From Candidatus Thorarchaeota archaeon (GTDB lineage: Archaea > Asgardarchaeota > Thorarchaeia > Thorarchaeales > Thorarchaeaceae): a stretch of 16,337 bases of DNA. The stretch spans positions 1 to 16,337 of the forward strand of contig SDOA01000097.1 in assembly GCA_004524595.1 (NCBI GenBank), in the 5' to 3' direction. Of this stretch, positions 1 through 6,347 are shown piece after piece (position 1 is the first letter of the stretch; the number at the start of each line of letters is the position of its first letter). A program made the translations under genes and the position numbers. Under the pieces are notes generated by a model that saw only the letters and a program-made list of their open reading frames with translations, was not told the DNA's origin and searched no databases.

Positions 1-35
1 CGTCATATTGTTTGGTGGGCCGGGGGAGGTTTGAA

Positions 36-64
36 TTCGGTAATCTGAACCAAGGTTCAGATTT
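36..64 (-). other. tRNA-Val intron 2 (T-loop intron, 29 nt)
   Basis: This 29-nt insertion splits the T arm between GGGAG (positions 49-53) and TTCAAAC (54-60). It is nearly all hairpin: AATCTGAA pairs with TTCAGATT around a short loop. Exon bases TCGG just upstream can pair with intron bases CCGA near its 3' end, a four-base helix as expected in a relaxed bulge-helix-bulge. Removing exactly these bases restores a perfect T stem and a consensus T-loop, which is the main support. Non-canonical tRNA introns of this type are best known from some Crenarchaeota (established knowledge). Confidence 0.82.
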
Positions 65-80
65 CTCCCGACCTTCGCCG

Positions 81-130
81 TTTTCCGAGGAGTTCGTTCA
101 AGCTTTACAAGCTCAACATTGAACTCGTCT
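81..130 (-). other. tRNA-Val intron 1 (anticodon-loop intron, 50 nt)
   Basis: This 50-nt insertion follows tRNA position 37, immediately after anticodon CAC plus A, the canonical archaeal intron site. Its interior can fold through GAGTTC with GAACTC and a nested AGCTT/AAGCT pairing. The exon bases TTC (32-34) can pair with GAA near the intron's 3' end, giving a bulge-helix-bulge-like junction for the tRNA splicing endonuclease. The boundary was set by requiring the standard loop TTCACAC and a perfect anticodon stem. A one-base shift is not excluded. Confidence 0.85.
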
Positions 131-196
131 TGTGAAGGCGACGTCATAGCCGACTAGACCACCGGCCCCTAGGTCTCGGCCGCCAGTATCAGAAGA

Positions 197-355
197 CTAC
201 TTCTTCGAGCGCCTCTTAGGTCTGAGGTCTTTAGTCTTGCATTTTCTGCACTTCTTTGCTTTAAGTGGATTGGTTGCTCCACAATTACGGCATACTGATT
301 TATACAGCATATAGTGCTGTGCAAGCCTTCGTTTCTCGATGTCAGCTACTGGCAT
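197..355 (-). CDS. rpl40e: Large-subunit ribosomal protein eL40
   Basis: This 52-residue protein begins [11 protein letters not shown] and ends in a basic tail, RPKRRSKK. It is the archaeal eL40, a zinc-ribbon protein of the 50S subunit; in eukaryotes the equivalent is made as a ubiquitin fusion. Four cysteines in two CxxC pairs (C22, C25, C36, C39) form the zinc site, and the motif [19 protein letters not shown] is typical of the family. Length and sequence match a full, intact gene. The ATG start is supported by GAGGT seven bases upstream. The gene sits between sucD (140-base gap) and the tRNA-Val gene (28-base gap), all on the minus strand. A TATA-like box at 432-439 suggests it has its own promoter rather than depending on sucCD. 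Confidence 0.96.
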   Translation of the reverse strand: MPVADIEKRRLAQHYMLYKSVCRNCGATNPLKAKKCRKCKTKDLRPKRRSKK

Positions 356-362
356 CTTATTG

Positions 363-367
363 ACCTC
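363..367 (-). promoter_or_regulatory. Shine-Dalgarno site of eL40
   Basis: GAGGT on the minus strand lies seven bases before the eL40 ATG. It supports the ATG at 355 as the start of this short gene. Confidence 0.6.
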
Positions 368-381
368 GTCTTATTATTGGC

Positions 382-394
382 GAACAGAGTGTTC
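382..394 (-). promoter_or_regulatory. Small hairpin in the eL40 leader
   Basis: GAACA and TGTTC form a perfect 5-bp inverted repeat around a 3-base loop. Flanking GG (379-380) and CC (395-396) can extend it past a one-base bulge. It lies about 14 bases upstream of the Shine-Dalgarno site. It may be a leader structure of the eL40 transcript, or a processing or termination element for sucCD. The sequence shows only the repeat; the function is inferred. Confidence 0.35.
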
Positions 395-402
395 CCTGAT
401 AC

Positions 403-414
403 GCCCACTCGGGC
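403..414 (-). promoter_or_regulatory. GC-rich hairpin between sucD and eL40
   Basis: GCCC and GGGC form a 4-bp GC-only stem with a 4-base loop, just upstream of the 382-394 hairpin. It lies near where transcription from the 432-439 box would begin. No strong T-run follows on the minus strand, so a simple terminator is not evident. Confidence 0.25.
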
Positions 415-431
415 TTTCCACTGGTGTTCTG

Positions 432-439
432 TTTTAAAA
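432..439 (-). promoter_or_regulatory. TATA-like box for eL40 / tRNA-Val
   Basis: The palindromic TTTTAAAA lies about 77 bases upstream of the eL40 ATG in the otherwise mixed-composition spacer after sucD. At the usual archaeal spacing, transcription would start near 405-410, leaving a leader of about 50 nt that contains the Shine-Dalgarno site. Because it is a palindrome its direction is inferred from context. Confidence 0.4.
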
Positions 440-495
440 GCTTGTGCTCCATCCCCAAATAATGCCAAGCTGTCTTGTCTCACATAAACTCACGT

Positions 496-1365
496 TTACA
501 TGTTCTCTCTAAGCAGCTTTGCAACGTCGCTGGGTTTCTCCGCAACTGCAATACCTGCATCAGTCATTGCCTTGATCTTGGCAGCAGCCGTACCTGAGCT
601 CCCGCTGATAATCGCTCCAGCATGTCCCATTCTCTTTCCAGGAGGTGCTGTTCTTCCTGCAATGAATCCAACCACAGGTAAGTCGTAGTTATCTTTGATA
701 TACGTGGCCGCTCGTTCTTCAGCATCACCACCAATCTCTCCAACAAGAACTAGCGCTCTTGTCTCTCTATCCCTCTGGAATAACTTGACAGCCTCAATCG
801 TTGTGAGGCCAACGCAAGGATCTCCACCCAGTCCGATTGCTGTTGAAATCCCAATTCCTGCATTTGTCATTCCAGCCGCAATCTCATAGGTAAGGGTTCC
901 ACTCCGTGACATCAACCCTACTTTGCCATCAGCAAAGACATGACCTGGCATTATTCCCACTTTCTGTCTGGCGCCAGGTGTGATTATTCCTGGAGTATTT
1001 GGACCTATGATAGAGATACCTCTCGTCTTTGCTTCGTGGATTACTCGAATCTCATCTTTTACAGGAACATGTTCAGTTATTACGACAACAGGATTGAGGT
1101 CTGACGCTATTGCTTCAAGTGCAGCATCTCCTGCAAATGGGGCCGGTACGAAGATGATTGATGCAGTTGCATCGTGTGCCTCTTTTGCCTCTTTGACACT
1201 ATCATAGACTGGGATATCGTGCACTTCTTCTCCAGCTTTCCCAGGAGAGGTCCCAGCGACTATCTTTGTCCCGTATTTGAGCATCGCACCAGAATGGAAG
1301 GTACCCTGTCCACCAGTTATTCCCTGTACAATCACTCTTGTATCCTTATCAACTAGTATTGCCAT
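496..1365 (-). CDS. sucD: Succinyl-CoA synthetase (succinate-CoA ligase), alpha subunit
   Basis: The product is the CoA-binding, phosphohistidine-bearing subunit of the enzyme that interconverts succinyl-CoA and succinate with NDP phosphorylation in the citric acid cycle. The 289-residue length is normal for the family. The N-terminal Rossmann-like CoA-binding domain carries GITGGQGTFH (15-24), the central part carries GPNTPG (121-126), and the C-terminal ligase domain carries the active-site histidine H248 in GKRMGHAGAII. The ATG follows the sucC stop codon with no intervening base. A GGAGG site inside the end of sucC lies eight bases before it. The two subunits are therefore co-transcribed and probably translationally linked. 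No odd features or truncation are seen. Confidence 0.97.
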   Translation of the reverse strand: MAILVDKDTRVIVQGITGGQGTFHSGAMLKYGTKIVAGTSPGKAGEEVHDIPVYDSVKEAKEAHDATASIIFVPAPFAGDAALEAIASDLNPVVVITEHVPVKDEIRVIHEAKTRGISIIGPNTPGIITPGARQKVGIMPGHVFADGKVGLMSRSGTLTYEIAAGMTNAGIGISTAIGLGGDPCVGLTTIEAVKLFQRDRETRALVLVGEIGGDAEERAATYIKDNYDLPVVGFIAGRTAPPGKRMGHAGAIISGSSGTAAAKIKAMTDAGIAVAEKPSDVAKLLRENM

Positions 1366-2511
1366 CTAAACCGCCTCCTTTGCCAATTCTACTACTTTTG
1401 ATGCTGCATCTTCCATTGTCTTCAAAAAAGGAATCCCAGCTTTATTCAGTAATTCCTGTCCTTCTTCTTCATTTGTTCCAACCATACGAATAACAAGTGG
1501 AACAGTAATATCACCATCCTCACGAGCAGACAATATTCCCCTTGCAACCTCGTCACATCTCGTGATACCACCCATAATATTCACAAGAATTGCCTTCACT
1601 CGTGGATACATTAAAGCAATCTCAATACCTCTCTCAACTCTCTGAGCATCAGCCCCGCCTCCTAAGTCGAGAAATGTACTTGCCTTTCCTCCATATAGTG
1701 ATACGGCATCAAGGGTTGCCATGGTCAGGCCTGCGCCATTACAGATACACGCAATATTACCATCCAGTTCTACATATGCCATGTCATTCTCAGTAGCAAG
1801 TTTCTCGCGTTCATTCTGTTCTACAGGTTCTCTCTTAATCCTCTCAATGAAGTCTTTATGTCTGTAGAGCGAGTTGTCATCAATGTTTAAGCGAGCATCA
1901 GCAGCTAGAAATCTTCCATCTTTTGTTAGAATTAAGGGATTAATCTCTGTGAGTTCTACATCATATGCATCTACGATTTTCCAGAGTGTTTGAAAGAAAC
2001 CTGCAAGTTGGTTAATCTGTTTCCCTCGAAATCCCATTGCAATTACCATATCTCGTGCTTGATATGCCTGGAATCCAAGGTGCGGATCCACATGCATCTT
2101 GATGATTTTCTCTGGACTCTCTTCAGCCAATTCCTCTATTGACATCCCCCCTGCAGCACTACCAATCACTATGTATTTTCGTTCATTTCTGTCAATTGTG
2201 ATGCCAGCATAGATCTCCTGTGCAATCTCAAGTTTTTCTTCAACGAGTACTGCCTCAACAGGCAAATCGTTAATCCTCATTGCAAGAATCTTTTTAGCAT
2301 ATTTTTCAGCATCTTCAGGGGTGTCTGCGAATTTCACTCCGCCAGCTTTACCTCTCTTTCCAGCAAGTACCTGAGCCTTCACCACTACAGGTTTGCCTAC
2401 TTCCATGGCATGTTTCCTAGCCTCAGCTGGTGTCGTGGCGACTCCACCTGGTGGTGTAGGCATCTTGAATGTACGGAAGATCTCTTTTGCTTCATGTTCG
2501 AATAATTTCAT
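1366..2511 (-). CDS. sucC: Succinyl-CoA synthetase (succinate-CoA ligase), beta subunit
   Basis: This is the nucleotide-binding subunit that pairs with SucD. The 381 residues fit the family. The N-terminal ATP-grasp domain begins MKLFEHEAKEIF and has the lysine-rich strand KPVVVKAQVLAGKRGKAGG (40-58). The metal and nucleotide-binding segment TEINPLIL includes E189 and N191, followed by D205. The C-terminal ligase domain has CNGAGLTMATLDAV (257-270), FLDLGGGAD and NIMGGITRCDEVA (311-323). The start is supported by GGTGA six bases upstream of the ATG. The gap to the upstream helicase-like gene is 72 bases, so sucC may have its own promoter or be read through from that gene; the sequence does not decide. 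Whether ADP or GDP is used cannot be told from sequence. Confidence 0.97.
   Translation of the reverse strand: MKLFEHEAKEIFRTFKMPTPPGGVATTPAEARKHAMEVGKPVVVKAQVLAGKRGKAGGVKFADTPEDAEKYAKKILAMRINDLPVEAVLVEEKLEIAQEIYAGITIDRNERKYIVIGSAAGGMSIEELAEESPEKIIKMHVDPHLGFQAYQARDMVIAMGFRGKQINQLAGFFQTLWKIVDAYDVELTEINPLILTKDGRFLAADARLNIDDNSLYRHKDFIERIKREPVEQNEREKLATENDMAYVELDGNIACICNGAGLTMATLDAVSLYGGKASTFLDLGGGADAQRVERGIEIALMYPRVKAILVNIMGGITRCDEVARGILSAREDGDITVPLVIRMVGTNEEEGQELLNKAGIPFLKTMEDAASKVVELAKEAV
1374..1378 (-). promoter_or_regulatory. Shine-Dalgarno site for sucD inside the end of sucC
   Basis: GGAGG on the minus strand overlaps the last codons of sucC (KEAV) and lies eight bases before the sucD ATG. 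It supports the zero-gap start of sucD. Confidence 0.6.
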
Positions 2512-2583
2512 TGATTGTCACCGTCTATGGTTTCTAAACTGGTCTATGTCTTGACCGGCAACGAATATGCTTCCGTAAAAATG

Positions 2584-4806
2584 TTATCTCATGTCCTCCA
2601 ATAATGACAAGAGATTTTCACCTAGTTCTTGGCTTTGTTTCTTATGAGGCTGGTCCTTATCAAGCAGTTTTAGAAGGATTGAGTTCACGTATTCTACTTC
2701 TTCAAGACAGTTCTCTATGATTCCAGGCATATACTCTTCACAGATAATATCATTGATATTCTTGGCGGGTAATTTATTGAGAATGTGCTTTGTAATATCA
2801 TCTGAAATACCTGTTCGTGTTTTGACTACGTTTCTCAATATTGTTTTCAAGTCTGATTTCTTATCACTGATAGCTTGCATCACTCTCTTGGCGTCTTTGA
2901 CTGGAACTCCCAAATATGTTACACTCTTTCCAAGTTGCGTGCATTCGATTGAAGTACCTTCACGTTTAATGAGTCCGTCTGATTCTAACTCGCCAAAGAC
3001 CTCAAGTCCTCTCAGAGCTTGTACAATTACCCCTGCAGCATATGGTTTTGATTCATTGTGGTCCATCGCATACTTGGAGAATTTTACTAGGTGTTTGCAG
3101 AGTCTATGTCTTCTGATTCCCTGATATTTCCAAGACTCGCATGAACAGGATACACCATCCTTTGATCTCAATGTGATATAGTGCCAAATCTCTCTACTTC
3201 CGCTACGAACAAGGCCCTCAATTTTATCGGGTCTTACAGAAACCAGCTTTACGCTCTCATCTGGAATCTCAAGAGCCCGACTGTGCGTTGCTCTTGCAGA
3301 TCTCATTTTGAGAAGCGAATCCACCGACGCCTCATCTGAGGTATCAGTTCCAATCTTTCTAACATCTTTGACACGACTACTACTTCCCCAAAATGTGCGA
3401 TTAATGACTGAGAACGGATCGTCATCTTTCTCTTGTTTTCTACACAATTGCATCAACACAAGGTCCTGTATGTTTTCAGTTTCATCCATTGAACTCTCTA
3501 TTTCACCAAGTACTGGTTGAAGGTTCCCCTGCAAGTCTTGTTTGAAGTATTTAGCTAGAATTCTTGTTCTTTCAGCTTCGTTATCAACTACAACAATTCC
3601 AAACGCTTCGTTATCATACCCTGCTCTTCCTGCTGCCCCTAAAACATCACTCAGTTGCCATTCTGAAAGCATGCTCACAGATTCATCCTGTGATAACTCG
3701 GCGCTTAGTTCTTGCATAAACACACCCATCAAAAATACCAGAGTTGCCTGCATTCCGCTTGCAATTGCAAAACGAATGGGCATTATAATGACAGGAAGGA
3801 GTCCACTATCCCATGCATCTGAGAGGTCTCTCCGCTGAGAAGAGCTGACTCCTTCGTGAATAAAAGCAATCCCTCTTGATGTCATAACACCTAATTTCTT
3901 AGTAAGAACGCACTGTGGGTATTTCTCTTGAACATCCCTTGATAGCACTCTCAAATCATCTCGATGTTCTGGGCTTAATCTCAGCTCAAGTACTGCAGTA
4001 GCTGGACCTTTGATAGTTCCTGATAGAAGTCCTGCTAGTTCCTCACTTGCCGATGAATTTGCACACAAAATCATCACTTGTCCACGTCGATAGTGAACAA
4101 ACTCTGTCAAATCTGCTAGAGAGTCATTAATGTCATCAAAGGCTTTCGCACTATAAATGCGCTTGACATCTGCTTTTTGATCAAAGATAGTTTCAGCCTT
4201 CAGCCATGTTCTCAAGTCTTCGAGATTATCAACTGGTGGACAAATCGCAATATATTGGACATCAGCGTGCCCAAGTATGGATACTAGTGCAGTTTCCAGC
4301 CTAACCCCAATGTCAGGTTGACCAATGAGATCTAATCTATCGATAAGGATGCATACAACACCTTCGAGAATTCCCGGATTTATTCTCGATGCGATATCAA
4401 AAGAACGAAATGTAGAAACTATGACTCTTCCTGAACCAGCATTATCTTGTGTTGCTTTTCTTCTTCGAATGATCTCCGAAGATTCTATTCCGAGTCTTTT
4501 GGATTTCTGGCCCAAAGACTGGTATCTTTTCTCAGCTTGGTGCGGATTTGGACATAACACAAGCGCCTTCGCTTTATAGTCTGATGCAACACGATTCAGG
4601 AGTGCAATCTCAGCTACAACATGAGCCTCTTCATAGTCATGAGTAACAAGAATCTGACTCGTACCTCGTGTTATACCCTTCTCAACCGCATCTCTCTGGA
4701 ACTTTGTAAGACTTGCATAGCCTTGTCTTCTTAACACTTCTAATAGACGCGGCGCTACTTGTTGAAGTTCTAGTTCCCTGAGAGTGCTCAAATACACCCA
4801 CTCCAT
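2584..4806 (-). CDS. Hel308/Ski2-like helicase homologue with degenerate ATPase motifs and a SWIM zinc finger
   Basis: This 740-residue protein follows the Hel308 layout. It has a Q-motif-like LTKFQRDAV (33-41) and an N-terminal RecA-like domain with equivalents of motif Ia (ALVLCPNP, 81-88) and RVIVSTFRSFD (127-137). The second RecA-like domain has GIAFIHEGVSSSQRR (312-326) and GAAGRAGYD (390-398). A winged-helix region follows (about 425-475 and 600-645). Catalytic motifs are damaged: Walker A reads THDYEEAH (55-62) with no Lys; the DExH box reads DRLD (156-159); SAT reads CPP (189-191); motif VI has lost one of its two Arg (A391, R394 kept). A SWIM finger, CxC-x13-CxH (C554, C556, C570, H572), sits between two parts of the winged-helix segment. 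The protein probably binds nucleic acid without ATP-driven unwinding. No clear Shine-Dalgarno site precedes the ATG; a TATA-like box lies 35 bases upstream, so the leader would be short or absent. Confidence 0.85.
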   Translation of the reverse strand: MEWVYLSTLRELELQQVAPRLLEVLRRQGYASLTKFQRDAVEKGITRGTSQILVTHDYEEAHVVAEIALLNRVASDYKAKALVLCPNPHQAEKRYQSLGQKSKRLGIESSEIIRRRKATQDNAGSGRVIVSTFRSFDIASRINPGILEGVVCILIDRLDLIGQPDIGVRLETALVSILGHADVQYIAICPPVDNLEDLRTWLKAETIFDQKADVKRIYSAKAFDDINDSLADLTEFVHYRRGQVMILCANSSASEELAGLLSGTIKGPATAVLELRLSPEHRDDLRVLSRDVQEKYPQCVLTKKLGVMTSRGIAFIHEGVSSSQRRDLSDAWDSGLLPVIIMPIRFAIASGMQATLVFLMGVFMQELSAELSQDESVSMLSEWQLSDVLGAAGRAGYDNEAFGIVVVDNEAERTRILAKYFKQDLQGNLQPVLGEIESSMDETENIQDLVLMQLCRKQEKDDDPFSVINRTFWGSSSRVKDVRKIGTDTSDEASVDSLLKMRSARATHSRALEIPDESVKLVSVRPDKIEGLVRSGSREIWHYITLRSKDGVSCSCESWKYQGIRRHRLCKHLVKFSKYAMDHNESKPYAAGVIVQALRGLEVFGELESDGLIKREGTSIECTQLGKSVTYLGVPVKDAKRVMQAISDKKSDLKTILRNVVKTRTGISDDITKHILNKLPAKNINDIICEEYMPGIIENCLEEVEYVNSILLKLLDKDQPHKKQSQELGENLLSLLEDMR

Positions 4807-4841
4807 TACTCATTTGCGCATAATTAGTTATGAAGAATTAG

Positions 4842-4849
4842 TATTTAAT
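4842..4849 (-). promoter_or_regulatory. TATA-like box of the SWIM helicase-like gene
   Basis: ATTAAATA on the minus strand lies 35 bases before the ATG at 4806. With usual archaeal spacing, transcription would start about 10 bases before the ATG. This fits the lack of a Shine-Dalgarno site. Confidence 0.45.
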
Positions 4850-4931
4850 GCTATTAGTTTTGCGCGTACTTTGTCTAAATAGTGCACATCCGGTCTAAAA
4901 ATGCTATTTTTTCACTCCTTTTTTTGTCCAA

Positions 4932-4949
4932 CTTGTTATCCGCAACAAG
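4932..4949. promoter_or_regulatory. Inverted repeat in the divergent intergenic region
   Basis: CTTGTT and AACAAG form a perfect 6-bp dyad around ATCCGC. It lies between the divergent helicase-like and PAC2 genes, just before a TATA-like AGTATATC (4950-4957). A regulator site is possible but unproven. The rest of the 258-base intergenic stretch is AT-rich with two T-runs on the plus strand and no gene that I can see. Confidence 0.3.
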
Positions 4950-5011
4950 AAGTATATCTTACATAGACACATACAAAGTCTCAAAAGCAGCAGGTTTGTT
5001 GTTTTATTATC

Positions 5012-5032
5012 AAGGCAAGAATAAATTGCCTT
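5012..5032 (+). promoter_or_regulatory. 7-bp inverted repeat upstream of the PAC2 gene
   Basis: AAGGCAA and TTGCCTT form a perfect 7-bp inverted repeat with a 7-base AT loop, 33 bases before the PAC2-family ATG. The loop contains AATAAA, which could itself be the TATA element, so a protein bound to the dyad would block promoter access. Alternatively it is an RNA hairpin in the leader. Only the symmetry is seen; the role is inferred. Confidence 0.4.
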
Positions 5033-5064
5033 AATTCATCTTTCACATTGAGGCTTGAATTGGT

Positions 5065-5805
5065 ATGGCTTTTGTAGCTACAACGGACTCGAATTTCCAA
5101 ATCATTTTAAAAGACGGTTTTAAGATTAAGCCCGGTTCGACATTCATCTGTGGATTTCACGGTCTCGGTGAAGTCGGCTTCTTGAGTACGGCTCATTTAA
5201 CTAGAACACTTGAGGCTGAGCGCATAGGATTCATAAAGAGCGACATGCTACCACTCTTTGTATCGATGGAAAATGAGAAACTCGTTCTTCCTTTCGAACT
5301 CTATTCTTATGCTCCAAAGAAGATGATTTTCCTAGTTCCTCGGTTCCAACCCCATCAGTCAGAACAATGGGGATTCATTGACCAACTAGCTAGCTGGATT
5401 ACAGAGAACAAGTTCGACGAAACCCTACTCCTTGGAGGACTGGATGCAAGTTTCAAAGAAGACGATCAAGAGATGCGATGTGTACCGACCTCTGAGTACG
5501 CTTCGAAATTTGAAAAATGGTCTGTTCCTCTTCTTGAAGAGGGCCTCTTTGTTGCAGGTCCGCTAGCATTATGTCTTGCTGAATTAGAGATGCGTAATCA
5601 GGCTGCTATTGGTCTATTGACTTATGCTACAAGGGGCAGACCTGATCCACGATCTGCTGCCACAATGTTAGAAAAGATCAATGAAGTCTATGGTGTTGAA
5701 GCAAATGTTGAGCAGCTTCTTGAGGAATCTCGTGAAATTGAGCGGTTAGAAAAGATGCGCAAGTCTATTGAATCATCGGATAGGCCAGGTGACATGTTCG
5801 TCTAA
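5065..5805 (+). CDS. Proteasome assembly chaperone family (PAC2) protein
   Basis: This 246-residue protein resembles the archaeal PAC2/DUF75 family, homologues of eukaryotic PAC1/PAC2, of which PbaA and PbaB are archaeal members. Such proteins help assemble or cap the 20S proteasome in the cytosol. Family-like signs are the N-terminal STFICGFHGLGEVGFLSTAHL (about 25-45), the central WITENKFDETLLLGGLDA, and LEEGLFVAGPLALCLAELE followed by IGLLTYATRGRPDPRSAATML. The C-terminus ends Met-Phe-Val, close to the hydrophobic-Tyr-X tail that docks proteasome activators into the alpha ring. The ATG was chosen because no earlier in-frame start is evident; GAGG lies 11 bases before it, slightly far. The gene is transcribed divergently from the helicase-like gene. 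Its TAA stop overlaps the Nip7-like stop by convergent transcription. Confidence 0.82.
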   Translation: MAFVATTDSNFQIILKDGFKIKPGSTFICGFHGLGEVGFLSTAHLTRTLEAERIGFIKSDMLPLFVSMENEKLVLPFELYSYAPKKMIFLVPRFQPHQSEQWGFIDQLASWITENKFDETLLLGGLDASFKEDDQEMRCVPTSEYASKFEKWSVPLLEEGLFVAGPLALCLAELEMRNQAAIGLLTYATRGRPDPRSAATMLEKINEVYGVEANVEQLLEESREIERLEKMRKSIESSDRPGDMFV

Positions 5806-6347
5806 CCAAGTCTTCTGATGAACCATCCAATATCGACAAGATTCTTACCGACCAACTTATCCCCACTGAGACGGTCAAACTTTTCAGAATCTATTGACAA
5901 TGCAGCAATTCCTAGACACTCGTGATTCTCATTTAAGACGAGAACACGTTGACCTCTTCTAAGATTATCATCAATTCTGACCACTGACTCTTTGAGGATA
6001 CTACGACCATAAGTAAACGCTTCAGCAGCCTTCTTTGAAACTATAATTTTCTTAGCTGTAAGTTTTACCAAATCTTGCAAGATTTGTAGGCTTAATCTGA
6101 ATCTATCCTTCGACATAACTCCTAGTTGTTTTCCTATGAGTTGGTACTCATACCCTTCTGGAGTTCCTTCTAATAGTATACTGACCCATGAAACTGGAAT
6201 CAGATAGATGTACCTTAGGTCTTCTCCAACTAGTGCTATGGGTGTTCTCTCTCCAAGAAGTTTACTTGTCACACCTTCTCCAAACTCCCCATCAATCGAT
6301 TCTGTAATCGATTTCCACTCTACTGGATCCAGTAATTCAGGTTTCAT
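5802..6347 (-). CDS. Nip7-like PUA-domain protein (ribosome biogenesis)
   Basis: The 181-residue length and layout match Nip7, an alpha/beta N-terminal domain followed by a C-terminal PUA domain that binds RNA. The segment RFRLSLQILQDL (83-94) and AEAFTYGRSILKESVVRIDDN (about 109-129) align by eye with the Nip7 region that reads like SFLYGNHVLKSGLGRI in eukaryotes. In eukaryotes Nip7 acts in 60S subunit maturation and pre-rRNA processing; the archaeal role is presumed similar. Its ATG overlaps the stop of the upstream m5C methyltransferase as ATGA, implying translational coupling. Its TAG stop overlaps the PAC2-family stop on the other strand by 3-4 bases. Another PUA-type RNA-modification accessory protein is the alternative reading. 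Confidence 0.8.
   Translation of the reverse strand: MKPELLDPVEWKSITESIDGEFGEGVTSKLLGERTPIALVGEDLRYIYLIPVSWVSILLEGTPEGYEYQLIGKQLGVMSKDRFRLSLQILQDLVKLTAKKIIVSKKAAEAFTYGRSILKESVVRIDDNLRRGQRVLVLNENHECLGIAALSIDSEKFDRLSGDKLVGKNLVDIGWFIRRLG

Larger units (their letters stand above)
13..168 (-). tRNA. tRNA-Val (anticodon CAC) with two introns, CCA encoded
   Basis: Read on the minus strand, the gene folds into a complete cloverleaf once two insertions are removed. Exon 1 is 168-131, exon 2 is 80-65 and exon 3 is 35-13. The acceptor stem GGGCCGG/CCGGCCC is a perfect 7 bp. The D stem has three pairs. The anticodon stem TCGCC/GGCGA is perfect around the loop TTCACAC, giving anticodon CAC for valine GUG codons. 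The variable loop is AGGTC. The T stem GGGAG/CTCCC is perfect with T-loop TTCAAAC. The discriminator is A and CCA is encoded. The spliced tRNA is 77 nt. Intron 1 sits at the usual archaeal 37/38 site. Intron 2 lies between 53 and 54 at the T-loop, which is unusual. The gene lies 28 nt after the eL40 stop codon on the same strand, so the two may share a transcript. Confidence 0.92.

Noticed and set aside
2717..3124. A 135-codon plus-strand frame opposite the helicase-like gene.
   Set aside because: The minus-strand frame encodes recognisable SWIM and winged-helix segments; the plus-strand product looks like a shadow with no domain.
4905..4926. T-runs on the plus strand that could be a transcription terminator.
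   Set aside because: No plus-strand gene lies upstream to be terminated; the tract sits in a divergent promoter region and is more likely AT-rich spacer.
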